Of a stretch of 26,084 bases of DNA, positions 1 through 7,449 are shown piece after piece. Under the pieces are notes generated by a model. The model was not told where the DNA came from and ran no database searches. It saw nothing but the letters and a program-made list of their open reading frames with translations. The position numbers and the translations under genes were made by a program. The stretch comes from Planctomycetota bacterium (lineage in GTDB: Bacteria; Planctomycetota; Phycisphaerae; Tepidisphaerales; Tepidisphaeraceae). Each line of letters begins with the position of its first letter. Position 1 is the stretch's first letter. Location of the stretch: NCBI GenBank assembly GCA_029777755.1, contig JAKORQ010000456.1:1-26084 (forward strand), read 5' to 3'.

Positions 1-1168
1 CGATGTACTTGGAACTGGTCTGAGTCTCGAAGATGGGGGTTCCCTCGCCGAAGTAGTCGGCGATCCAGGTATAAACCTGGCCATGGGCGGTCAGGTAGCC
101 GCCATCGGCGTTGGAGACGTCGCTGAAAAGCCCCGGGCGGGGATGGGGAGTGTCATTCGGCTCCCACAGCAGCGCCACTGACGCGCCGTTCTCCACGATG
201 CCCTTATAGACCGAGGCATACGCCGCGACATTGGGATGCTCCTGGTCGGAGACCTGGGCGTAGTACTCGGAGTACCAGACAGGCAGGTCGGTCATCTGGC
301 GGACCTGCTTAACGATCTCGCCATGCCACTTGGTAAGGTCCAGAAGCTGCTCGGTGGTGTAGGGAGTGAGGTCCTGGCCATCCTTGATGCCGCGGTCGAT
401 GCAGATGAAGTCCGCGCCGTGCATGTTCTGGAGCCAGTAGTTGATTACCTGCTTGTCGCTGTTGAGAAGCGGATTGCCAAACTCCTTGCCCACTCCGCCG
501 GTCTCGCGTGTCACCCCGCTGCCGCTACCGGAGATGACCAGGTAAAGCCCCCCTACCTGGATGGTGGGATCGTATGCCTTCAGCTTGTCGTACACCGCGT
601 TGTACATGGCGGTGTAGGCTTCCACGTCCCAGCGGTTTTGCTGAAGGTTCCAGAAGCCCTTGAACTCGTTCCAGACCTGGAAGTGTTTTACCTGGGGATA
701 GCGCTTGGCAACCTCCAGGCAAAGGTCGGCGAACTCGTCATAGTACTGGGCCGCGACACGCTGCTCGAGATCCCAGGTATTGCCGCCGGGCTTCATCCAT
801 CCCGGGGCGGAGCAGAGGGTGATGACCGGCGTCACACCCTGGACGGTGTTCATCATGTTGATGCGGTTATCGAGCGTTCCCCAGGCATACTGGCCGGGGG
901 CGGGGTTAATATCACCCGGGCCCCACCCGATGATGTGGGTGTTCTGGTAAGAGGCGTACTGGCTGATGAGCTGCTTGCCGCGATTGACCGCCGCATTGTT
1001 GACTGTGCCGTCGTCGATTCCCTGGTGCGTGTAGGTAACGCCCAGTTGCAGCAGACTGGTGGCAAAGGGGGAAGATCGGTCGACCGTCACTGTCACGTCT
1101 GCCAGGAGTAGCCCCTGGCTGGCAGCCGCAACACACATCACCGAGATGCCTTGAAAGATCGTTCGCAT
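1..1168 (-). CDS. Secreted GH39-like (clan GH-A) glycoside hydrolase, 3' end beyond window
   Basis: The reading frame is open for 389 codons from ATG at 1168 to the left edge, so the C-terminus is missing. A GGAGG Shine-Dalgarno site lies about 8 nt before the ATG. Residues 1-23 look like a signal peptide, so the enzyme is probably exported. The rest resembles a TIM-barrel clan-A glycosidase, closest in feel to GH39 xylosidases. WNE at 166-168 supplies a candidate acid/base Glu168, and WYSEYY near 298-303 supplies a candidate nucleophile Glu301. The substrate, a plant or algal polysaccharide side chain, is an inference. Upstream palindromes of LacI-family type (1210-1241) suggest sugar-responsive control. 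A truncated paralogue lies immediately upstream, and its tail suggests about 50 further residues are missing here. GH5 or another clan-A family is the alternative. Confidence 0.8.
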   Translation of the reverse strand, partial: MRTIFQGISVMCVAAASQGLLLADVTVTVDRSSPFATSLLQLGVTYTHQGIDDGTVNNAAVNRGKQLISQYASYQNTHIIGWGPGDINPAPGQYAWGTLDNRINMMNTVQGVTPVITLCSAPGWMKPGGNTWDLEQRVAAQYYDEFADLCLEVAKRYPQVKHFQVWNEFKGFWNLQQNRWDVEAYTAMYNAVYDKLKAYDPTIQVGGLYLVISGSGSGVTRETGGVGKEFGNPLLNSDKQVINYWLQNMHGADFICIDRGIKDGQDLTPYTTEQLLDLTKWHGEIVKQVRQMTDLPVWYSEYYAQVSDQEHPNVAAYASVYKGIVENGASVALLWEPNDTPHPRPGLFSDVSNADGGYLTAHGQVYTWIADYFGEGTPIFETQTSSKYI

Positions 1169-1209
1169 GACGCGAGCCTCCGGTACAAAAATGGCGTGCC
1201 AATGTTATA

Positions 1210-1241
1210 AAGCGTTTCACGCTTCTAATAAAGCGCTTTAT
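1210..1241. promoter_or_regulatory. Two palindromic LacI-family-like operators upstream of the GH39-like gene
   Basis: Positions 1228-1241 form a perfect 14-bp palindrome, ATAAAGCGCTTTAT, with a central CG. Positions 1210-1224 form a perfect interrupted palindrome, AAGCGT-TTC-ACGCTT. Both sit 40-75 bp upstream of the glycosidase start. Central-CG palindromes with AAA/TTT flanks are typical of LacI/GalR-family operators, which commonly control glycosidase genes. No LacI-type regulator is encoded in the window, so the cognate protein is unknown. Confidence 0.6.
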
Positions 1242-1269
1242 GAACAGTTTTTGGCAAACGGCGCCCCCG

Positions 1270-1284
1270 TTTGTAGAGCGTTTT
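1270..1284. repeat. Operator-like box, copy 1 (TTTGTAGAGCGTTTT)
   Basis: This 15-bp box recurs exactly at 1689-1703 and is followed in both places by a related 14-bp tail (9 of 14 bases match). It shares the GCGTTT half-site with the palindromes at 1210-1241. It may be a third, weaker operator, about 100 bp upstream of the GH39-like start. Confidence 0.55.
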
Positions 1285-1369
1285 AGTTCAAGGGGTTACG
1301 CAGATTCTGCCGGGCCCGGTGGAAGAAAAACACCTTGTTTCAGTGCGTAAGGAGCTGGGTGGATCTCGC

Positions 1370-1684
1370 TTACAAAGACGCCACAGAAGCTCCGTTTTCC
1401 TCCAACAGGCGTACCTTGTAAGGAAGCAGGATGATTGTCTTCATCCCCAGGTTTACGATCTGTTCCACGTCGCTCTTGTTGATGAGCATCGTGTGCTCAT
1501 CGGGTGCCAGCGCCTCGATGTACTTGGAGCGTGATTCAGTCTCGAAAAGAGGCGTACCTTCGCCGAAGTATTGCGAGATCCAGCTATAGACCAGGCCGTG
1601 AGCGGTAAGATAGCCGCCATCGGCATTGCTCACGTCCGTGAAAAGAACCGGGCGCGAATGCGGACTATCGTTGGGCTCCCACAC
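1370..1684 (-). pseudogene. C-terminal remnant of a GH39-like glycosidase paralogue
   Basis: The frame from 1684 to the stop at 1370-1372 encodes about 104 residues that match the end of the neighbouring GH39-like protein, starting at its WEPND segment (residue 335 there). It continues about 50 residues beyond the point where the neighbour is cut by the window edge. Homology stops abruptly at the codon before the Trp. The only start is a GTG there, with no Shine-Dalgarno site, and the catalytic WNE and nucleophile regions are absent. The operator-like box lies just 5 bp farther out, at 1689-1703. The simplest reading is a tandem duplicate that lost roughly 1.1 kb between its operator region and its 3' end. 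It is probably not translated. Confidence 0.8.
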
Positions 1685-1688
1685 GCGA

Positions 1689-1703
1689 TTTGTAGAGCGT
1701 TTT
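1689..1703. repeat. Operator-like box, copy 2 (TTTGTAGAGCGTTTT)
   Basis: Exact second copy of the box at 1270-1284, now almost touching the broken paralogue. It supports a deletion joining the old upstream region to the old C-terminal coding sequence. Confidence 0.6.
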
Positions 1704-2066
1704 GCAACAAGGAGTTAGGGAAATCCCGGCTCGCGACGCATGCATTAAGGGTTGAAGATCGGCTGCTATCACACTTGTAAACACAGATTCTCCACTCGAG
1801 GAGATTCTGCCGCCTCTGGCAAAGGCGCGATGGGCTTAGTGTCCTGCACTTCTCCTGCCTGGGAATCCAAGCTGTTCTCCGTCGTTTTTTCACCGCAGTC
1901 ATCCTTGCGGTGACAGCTTGTCATTCAAACCGGCAGTAAGAACCAGACTCAACGGCAACAGTTGCGGTCCTGGCGGGCAAATCGCCGCATCCAGGAGTAT
2001 GGCACAGTGTTTGTGTTTAACCTCACAGCGGCATGAAAGGCTCCAGAGTGTGCCGGAAAGGAGATT
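1704..2066. other. Intergenic region with nested inverted repeats, no gene seen
   Basis: I see no convincing gene in these roughly 360 bases. Positions 1868-1875 (CAAGCTGT) pair with 1913-1920 (ACAGCTTG), and CACCGCA at 1891-1897 pairs with TGCGGTG at 1906-1912, giving a nested hairpin with a T run (1885-1890) on the 5' side of the inner stem. The T run is in the wrong place for a classical terminator on either strand. The right end presumably holds the promoter of the basic protein gene at 2067. Confidence 0.5.
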
Positions 2067-2369
2067 ATGCCTACGAAAGCAAAGACGCGCCAAACGGCTA
2101 AGCGAACGCCGAGCAAAGCCAGAAGCAGCAGGAAGACGAGCACCGAAGCGTCGTCACGAGCTACCCCGGGAAGGGCAACGACGAAGAAGACCTCAGCTTC
2201 CAAGGGGATGAAGGCCAGTACCGGACGGCATGGCCGGTCAAGCTCGAGCTCGAAGGCGACCGGTACAAAAAAGAGATCGACGGCGACGGCAAGTCGCCGG
2301 ACGACCACCAGCGGGCGAAAGGCATCGACGAGCAGTCGAAGTCGGACGCGTGCGAAGAGTCAGGGTTAG
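2067..2369 (+). CDS. Small very basic Ser/Thr/Lys/Arg-rich protein, histone H1-like composition
   Basis: A 100-residue frame starts with ATG at 2067, preceded by a strong GGAAAGGAG Shine-Dalgarno site 3 nt away. It is followed by a strong terminator at 2447-2482, so the unit looks like a monocistronic gene. The product is almost entirely Lys, Arg, Ser, Thr, Ala and Gly, with no hydrophobic core. It resembles the lysine-rich tails of H1-like bacterial nucleoid proteins, and a DNA- or RNA-binding role is only an inference from charge. Lysine is mostly AAG, as expected in a GC-rich genome. One caution is that the +2-offset frame has a stronger third-position G/C pattern but lacks a start and is interrupted by TAA near 2099-2101. 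The true product could therefore be a frameshifted or decayed protein in that frame. Confidence 0.6.
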   Translation: MPTKAKTRQTAKRTPSKARSSRKTSTEASSRATPGRATTKKTSASKGMKASTGRHGRSSSSSKATGTKKRSTATASRRTTTSGRKASTSSRSRTRAKSQG

Positions 2370-2446
2370 AAGCGGCCGGAGGGTGAAGGAGCGGAGGCTC
2401 TTGGGCGTCGGAGGGGACGCGCCACGAACTTGTATGCCTCCTGTGA

Positions 2447-2482
2447 CCGCGGAGACGCTTTGGTGCGTCTCCGCGGTTTTTT
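2447..2482 (+). terminator. Strong intrinsic terminator
   Basis: A perfect 12-bp stem (2447-2458 with 2465-2476) closes a 6-nt loop TTTGGT and is followed directly by six T residues. It is oriented for plus-strand transcription and ends the unit of the basic protein gene. Confidence 0.93.
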
Positions 2483-2611
2483 GTGCGCCAGCCCGGTTCA
2501 TGTTAAACTGGGAAAAGTCTAAAAATATGTATTTGTGCTCTCCCGTTCTCTGGATTGTCGCCAGACAAGTGTTTAACCTCCCTTAACCAACTGGTTCGGA
2601 GCTGGCCGGGA

Positions 2612-3019
2612 ATGTGGCTCGTTACGACATTTGGATATTTCAGCATCGTGCAGAAGAACTCCGACCGAGGCGCCGGCACACTTACCGTCCGTGCCCGCCT
2701 GCGGAAGGACCTGGAGCTTCTCAAGCAGAAGTATCTGCCGACGCTTGGCCCCATTGAGTCGCGTGGCGGTGTGGATTACCCCTACCGTGCCAAGGCTCCG
2801 CGCGAGGACCTGGCAAAGGCATTTGCCCAGGCGATCATGGACCTGACCTACAGCAACTTCAAGGCGGAAGTTGCCCTGCAACTGGGCCATCGGCGTGAGG
2901 ATCTGTACAACGACGTGTGGATGGCGCTGCGCAAGCTGCAAACGCTGGAAGCGTCTGCTTCGCTGCCCGCGCCGGCGCAGCCGCCGGTTCACTCGCCAAA
3001 GCCCGACCGAGTGCCTTAA
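2612..3019 (+). CDS. Conserved hypothetical protein, about 135 aa
   Basis: I place the start at the ATG at 2612 (MWLVTTFGYFSIVQK). A TTG at 2555 would add 19 residues but those do not look like protein of this type. I recall the opening Trp-Leu-x-Thr-Thr-Phe-Gly and the following charged helix with a K-Y-L-P segment from uncharacterised bacterial proteins, so I treat it as a conserved family of unknown function. There is no signal peptide, membrane segment or metal motif. The central part is mixed alpha/beta with a Tyr/Asp-rich helix (DLYNDVWMALRKLQ). The tail from about residue 112 is Ala/Pro-rich and probably disordered. It has its own unit after the terminator at 2447-2482 and ends in the convergent repeat region before scpA. 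Confidence 0.75.
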   Translation: MWLVTTFGYFSIVQKNSDRGAGTLTVRARLRKDLELLKQKYLPTLGPIESRGGVDYPYRAKAPREDLAKAFAQAIMDLTYSNFKAEVALQLGHRREDLYNDVWMALRKLQTLEASASLPAPAQPPVHSPKPDRVP

Positions 3020-3035
3020 AGCCCCGGTGCCAGAT

Positions 3036-3292
3036 CTGCTCAACTTCAAGTGGAGTGGCTGGTCCTGTAGGCCACGGGATGCCGAAGCGGCGATAAGTCT
3101 TCCCCAGTAGCATTCACATTGACCGGCATTGAGACGTTAACGCTAGCCTGATTGCGTCCTCGCTTCGTGGTGAAAGAGGGACATCAACGGACGTCTTCCG
3201 GTTTCCCTGGCCCTGATAGTCCATGATCGCCGAGGAATCCCTTACCTCCCGCGGGTAGAGGACCGCCCGCTCCACTTTGGGCGGAACTGCGC
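3036..3292. repeat. Convergent-junction repeat, copy A (MITE-like, imperfect terminal inverted repeats)
   Basis: This non-coding segment fills the gap between a plus-strand gene and scpA. Its left 44 bp (3036-3079) match copy B at 9958-10001 at 40 of 44 positions. Positions 3198-3254 match copy C at 7581-7637 at 44 of 57 positions. Positions 3263-3290 match 19842-19869 (copy D) in inverted orientation at 27 of 28. Its own ends are imperfect inverted repeats: starting at 3048 and, on the other strand, at 3276, 18 of the first 22 bases agree, beginning AAGTGGAG. It has no coding frame of note. It looks like a miniature inverted-repeat element or a structured 3'-end element. Confidence 0.8.
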
Positions 3293-3299
3293 CATAGTG

Positions 3300-4223
3300 C
3301 TATTGTTCTTCTGAACTGCTCACATCGTCGAGGATCGACTCGGCGGGGACTGAGTCTTCCTCCCCCTGCTCGGCTGTTTCTTCCCCTGCTTCTTCATCCT
3401 GAGGCACATCGGCATCCTCGGACATCAGTTCCTGATAGGTGCGGCGGTGCTCCTCGGGAGCGTTCTCGATCTCGATATCGTCTTCCTGTTCGTTTTGCGC
3501 CAGAAGGATCTTCTTCTGCCGCGTCAGCTCCAGCACAGCCAGGAAGATGCCGATCATCTGGCTCTTGTTCTTGCACTCGTAGATCAGCTTGCGAAGTGAG
3601 AGTTTGCCCTCGCGGGTGAGGCGATCCTCAATGTCGGCCGCGTGAAGATCGATGGGGGTATCGTCGTAGACGACCTCATGGACAGTCTTGCGCAGCCCTA
3701 CCTCGCGCATCAGGCGGTTGAACGCCTCCAGCAGGTCCCAGATCTGCACCTCCTCCATGTCCAGTGGCGGTGGCTCGTCGCTGGGTGTGCTGGGATCGAT
3801 ACGGGCGGGATAGCGCGGGAAGCGCTGTGAGTGAATGACCGCCTTCTGCTCCAGCATCATGGCGGCATCCTTGAAGCGCTTGTACTCCAGCAGCTTCTGC
3901 ACCAGCTCGTAACGCGGGTCGGTGATATCCTCCGCGGCGGGAGCGCCGCCGGCGGAGTCGGATGAGGTCTCTGTCAGGCGAGGCAGGAGCATGGCCGACT
4001 TGATCTCCATCAACGTGGCGGCCATGACCAGGAAGTCGCCGGCAAGATTGATGTCCAGGCCGTTGTCGGCGTTCATCCCCTGGAGCATGGTGATGTACTC
4101 CATATAGGACTGGGTGATGCGGGAGATGGGTATGTCGTAGATGTCCAGCTCGTCCCGCTTGATCAGGTAGAGGAGCAGGTCCAACGGCCCGTTATAGACA
4201 TCCAGTTCGACGCGGTATTCCAT
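3300..4223 (-). CDS. scpA: Segregation and condensation protein A (kleisin)
   Basis: ScpA is the kleisin subunit that bridges the SMC dimer with ScpB in the bacterial condensin, which compacts and separates chromosomes. The N-terminus MEYRVELDVYNGPLDLLLYL is diagnostic of the family, so I start at the ATG at 4223 rather than at the upstream in-frame ATG at 4301, which would add 26 unrelated residues. The length is 307 aa. The SMC-head-binding N-terminal helices and a C-terminal winged-helix region (about 215-250) are present. An unusual Glu/Asp-rich tail of about 50 residues follows. There is no scpB in the window. It is transcribed divergently from ileS. Confidence 0.95.
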   Translation of the reverse strand: MEYRVELDVYNGPLDLLLYLIKRDELDIYDIPISRITQSYMEYITMLQGMNADNGLDINLAGDFLVMAATLMEIKSAMLLPRLTETSSDSAGGAPAAEDITDPRYELVQKLLEYKRFKDAAMMLEQKAVIHSQRFPRYPARIDPSTPSDEPPPLDMEEVQIWDLLEAFNRLMREVGLRKTVHEVVYDDTPIDLHAADIEDRLTREGKLSLRKLIYECKNKSQMIGIFLAVLELTRQKKILLAQNEQEDDIEIENAPEEHRRTYQELMSEDADVPQDEEAGEETAEQGEEDSVPAESILDDVSSSEEQ

Positions 4224-4548
4224 TCGGCCGGTGAGTTTACCCGCCCTTGCCTCCGCCCGGTAGGCGAGTTGCCGCCCGTGACAGGCAAATCGGGGCGGCA
4301 TGGGTTGGGCGAGTCACACTGGAGAGGACAGACAAGCGGGACCTGGACGACGTTTTGTGTAACTTGACGCTCCCATGGCGGCGAGTAATACTCGACGCCA
4401 TGATTCTCGCCATAGCGGTTGCCCGAATTATCATCGCCGGCAATGGCCGGTAGGGTGACCGTTTTGCAGCGCCGTGAAGATGGATTCGCCCTGCCGCAAT
4501 CGGCGGGGCGATCTTGTTATCGCCAAGGCAGGATAACTGGAGACACAC
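4224..4548. other. Divergent scpA/ileS intergenic region
   Basis: About 325 bases without a gene. It holds the candidate ileS promoter (4364-4392) and presumably the scpA promoter. I see no T-box specifier or antiterminator structure of the kind that controls some aminoacyl-tRNA synthetase genes. A short inverted repeat, GGCGAT with ATCGCC, lies near 4507-4523. Confidence 0.5.
4364..4392 (+). promoter_or_regulatory. Candidate sigma70-type promoter for ileS
   Basis: TTGACG (4364-4369) is separated by 17 bp from AATACT (4387-4392), a 4/6 match to TATAAT. This would give a leader of about 150 nt before the GTG start at 4549. The -35 element is good and the -10 is modest. Confidence 0.45.
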
Positions 4549-7428
4549 GTGGCCGACGACAAGAAGAAGCTTTACAAGCAGTCGCTGAACCTTCCCAACA
4601 CTCCCTTTTCCATGGAAGCCAAGCTGGTGGTGAATGAGCCGGTGCGGCTGAAGAAGTGGCAGGAGATGGACCTCTATCACAAGGTGCTGGAGAAGCACGC
4701 GGGCGACCCCCTGTGGATACTGCATGACGGCCCGCCCTTCGCCAACGGCGACATCCACATCGGCCACCTTATCAACAAGACGCTCAAGGACTGCATCATG
4801 CGCTTCCGCACGATGCAGGGACATCGCGTGCCGTATGTGCCGGGATGGGACTGCCATGGCCTGCCGATCGAGCACAAGATCCAGCAGGAACTGGGCCCGA
4901 AGATGCGGGAGATGGATGTGGTGGACATCCGCCGGCGCTGCTACGACTACGCGGCGAAGTACGCCACCATCCAGAACGAGCAGTTCCAGCGGCTCGGCGT
5001 CCTGGGGGATTGGGCCAACCCCTACTGGACGATGAAGGGAACATACGAGGCCAACACGCTGGAGGTGTTCGCCCGGTTCGTCGAGAACGGACTGGTCTAC
5101 AAGAAGCTCAAACCGGTTCCGTGGTCGATCGCCAACCAGACGGCGCTGGCCGATGCGGAGCTTGAATATAAGGACGTCGAGGACACCAGTATCTATGTCG
5201 AGTTCCCGGTGGCCGACCAGGATGCGCTGCGACAGGTGTTCGAGATCACAGAGCAGCATCCGCTGATGCTGCTGGTCTGGACGACTACGCCCTGGACGCT
5301 GCCGGCGAACCTGGCGGTGGCGGTGAACCCGGATGTTGACTACGTGGCCGCCACCTATCGCCGCGATGGTGAGACGCGCGTTGGCGTGATCGCCGAGGCG
5401 CTGCGCGAGAAGGTTCTGGCCGGCATGGAGGTGCTGGCGGTATCGAAGCCGGCCAAGGGTGCGGCGCTGGTTGAGTCAAAGGCGCAGTATCGTCACCCCT
5501 TCCTCGACAAGAAGGGCATTATCCTGCCGGCCAACTACGTGACCACCGAGGATGGCACTGGCCTGGTGCACACGGCGCCGGGGCATGGTGAGGATGACTA
5601 CCTGACCGGCATCTCGCACGGCCTGCCGGTCTATTGCCCGGTGCTGCACAATGGAACTTTCGACAAGACCGCGCCAGAGTGGCTGCAGGGAGTGGTGGTC
5701 TGGAAGGCCAACCCAATCATCATCGAGCGGCTGAAGACGGACAAGCTGCTGCTGAAGGAAGAGAAGATCAGCCACAGCTACCCGCATGACTGGCGATCGA
5801 AGACGCCGATCATCTTCCGTGCGACCGAGCAGTGGTTCATCGCGGTGGACAAGCCGTTTATCACGCCGGACGAGAAGGCGGCCGGCAAGTCGGAGATGAG
5901 CCTGCGAGATCGTGCCCTGCACGCCGTTGGACGAGACATCAGGTTCATCCCTGACTGGGGCCGCGCCCGCATGACCGGCATGCTCACCAGTCGGCCTGAC
6001 TGGTGCATCTCGCGCCAGCGTGCCTGGGGTCTGCCGATTCCGGTGTTCTACAACGAACAGGGAGAGGCCCTGCTCACGCCCGAGACGGTGATGGCGGTGG
6101 CGAGGAAGTTCGCCGAGCATGGGTCAGAGGCGTGGTTCACCATGTCTCCGGCGCAACTGCTGGAGGGCGTGGAAACGCCGGCCAACTTCCCCAAGGAGAA
6201 GCTCCGCAAGGAGACGGATATCTTCGATGTCTGGTTTGAGTCCGGCTCGAGCTGGCACGATGTGCTACAGAAGCGGGAGGATCACAAGTTCCCCTGCGAC
6301 CTTTACCTGGAAGGCTCCGACCAGCATCGCGGCTGGTTCCAGCTTTCGCTGCTGCCGAGCCTCGGGTTCAACGGCGTTCCGCCGTTCAAGCAGGTGCTGA
6401 CGCATGGCTTCGTGGTTAAGCCGGATGGCACCAAGGTTAGCAAGAGCGACAAGGAGTACGTGACGGCCGTCGCCGAGATCAACCGCCACGGCGCTGACCT
6501 GCTGAGGCTGTGGTGCTGCTCGGTGGATTACCAGGGTGATATCCCCTGCAGCCCCAAGGTGCTGCAGGAGTTTGCCGATAAGTATCGCAAGATCCGCAAC
6601 ACGCTGCGTTACCTGCTCTCGAACCTGTACGACTTTGACGCAGCGAAGGATGCGCAGGAGATCCCGTCCCGCTCGCTGGATGCCTGGGCGCTGGATCAGC
6701 TCGACACGCTGATCCGCGAGGTGACCGAGGCATACGACCGTTACGAGCTGCACCGGGCGTTCCGCCTGCTGCATGACTTCTGCGCGGTGCAGATCAGCTC
6801 CGTGTACGGCAACGCCATGAAGGATCGGCTGTACTGCGAGAAGCCGGATTCGCCGCTGCGGCGGCGCTGCCAGACAGTGATGAACCAGATGGCCGGGGCG
6901 CTCATCAAGCTGCTTGCGCCCATGCTGGTGTTCACCGCGGATGAGGCGTGGGAACACCTGAGAAATCGCCCCGCCGGCGAGGAGTCGCTGGAGAGCGTGC
7001 ATCTTGCCTCACTGCCCAAGCCCTCGGGCATGCAGGTAAGCGACGAGATCCGCGAGGAGTGGCGGATACTGATGGAGCTGCGCGACTCGGCATTGCTGCA
7101 ACTCGATGGCCTGAAGAAGCAGGTCGGCCTGAACAAGGCGCTGGATGCGGAGGTTATCTACTGCATCGATGATGACCAGCTGCGCCGGCGGCTGATGGAG
7201 TACGGCGTGGACCTGGAGGATATCGTTGGCGCCGGGTTCCACAGCTTCGCTGAGGAGCCGGCCGACCAGCAGCAGGCCGTGCGGGTGAAGGTGATCGATC
7301 GCCGCAATGACTACCAGGCTTGTGCGCGAAGCTGGAAGCGTCGTCCGGACGTTGGCTCGGTGGCGGACTACCCCGACCTGTGCGCCCGCGACGCGGCCGT
7401 GATCGCGTCAGCAGGCGCAATCGGCTGA
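4549..7428 (+). CDS. ileS: Isoleucyl-tRNA synthetase (bacterial type)
   Basis: The 959-residue class I synthetase charges tRNA-Ile in the cytoplasm. It begins at a GTG at 4549 with GGAG about 9 nt upstream. The HIGH signature lies at about residues 70-73 and the KMSKS loop appears as KVSKS at about 628-632. WCISRQRAWG and DVWFESGSSW are standard IleRS core segments, and the CP1 editing domain is present between them. The C-terminal zinc finger is degenerate. Where bacterial IleRS has CxRCW and CxRC, this protein has CARSW and CARD, so two of the four expected cysteines are Ser and Asp. The gene stands alone, divergent from scpA and convergent with the DUF3467 gene. Confidence 0.97.
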   Translation: MADDKKKLYKQSLNLPNTPFSMEAKLVVNEPVRLKKWQEMDLYHKVLEKHAGDPLWILHDGPPFANGDIHIGHLINKTLKDCIMRFRTMQGHRVPYVPGWDCHGLPIEHKIQQELGPKMREMDVVDIRRRCYDYAAKYATIQNEQFQRLGVLGDWANPYWTMKGTYEANTLEVFARFVENGLVYKKLKPVPWSIANQTALADAELEYKDVEDTSIYVEFPVADQDALRQVFEITEQHPLMLLVWTTTPWTLPANLAVAVNPDVDYVAATYRRDGETRVGVIAEALREKVLAGMEVLAVSKPAKGAALVESKAQYRHPFLDKKGIILPANYVTTEDGTGLVHTAPGHGEDDYLTGISHGLPVYCPVLHNGTFDKTAPEWLQGVVVWKANPIIIERLKTDKLLLKEEKISHSYPHDWRSKTPIIFRATEQWFIAVDKPFITPDEKAAGKSEMSLRDRALHAVGRDIRFIPDWGRARMTGMLTSRPDWCISRQRAWGLPIPVFYNEQGEALLTPETVMAVARKFAEHGSEAWFTMSPAQLLEGVETPANFPKEKLRKETDIFDVWFESGSSWHDVLQKREDHKFPCDLYLEGSDQHRGWFQLSLLPSLGFNGVPPFKQVLTHGFVVKPDGTKVSKSDKEYVTAVAEINRHGADLLRLWCCSVDYQGDIPCSPKVLQEFADKYRKIRNTLRYLLSNLYDFDAAKDAQEIPSRSLDAWALDQLDTLIREVTEAYDRYELHRAFRLLHDFCAVQISSVYGNAMKDRLYCEKPDSPLRRRCQTVMNQMAGALIKLLAPMLVFTADEAWEHLRNRPAGEESLESVHLASLPKPSGMQVSDEIREEWRILMELRDSALLQLDGLKKQVGLNKALDAEVIYCIDDDQLRRRLMEYGVDLEDIVGAGFHSFAEEPADQQQAVRVKVIDRRNDYQACARSWKRRPDVGSVADYPDLCARDAAVIASAGAIG

Positions 7429-7449
7429 CGCTGCTCTACTGCAAGCAGG

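Noticed and set aside
236..1111. A 291-codon plus-strand frame
   Set aside because: Antisense to the GH39-like gene, whose minus-strand frame has a signal peptide, a Shine-Dalgarno site and catalytic motifs.
1868..1920. Nested hairpin with a T run as a possible terminator
   Set aside because: The T run precedes the stem on the plus strand and would be an A run after the stem on the minus strand, so it fits neither orientation of an intrinsic terminator.
1949..2308. A 119-codon minus-strand frame with hydrophobic stretches, as a possible membrane protein
   Set aside because: It is the reverse complement of the Lys/Arg/Ser codon run of the basic protein gene, which yields Leu/Val/Phe by base composition, and it has no ribosome site.
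3036..3292. Copy A as part of a protein-coding gene
   Set aside because: No frame continues through copies A, B and C, and the copies differ by insertions and deletions that are not multiples of three.
4224..4548. A T-box riboswitch before ileS
   Set aside because: No T-box consensus, specifier loop or terminator/antiterminator pair could be found.
4237..5259. A 340-codon minus-strand frame over the start of ileS
   Set aside because: Antisense shadow of ileS with His/Leu/Val-rich translation typical of reversed GC-rich coding DNA.
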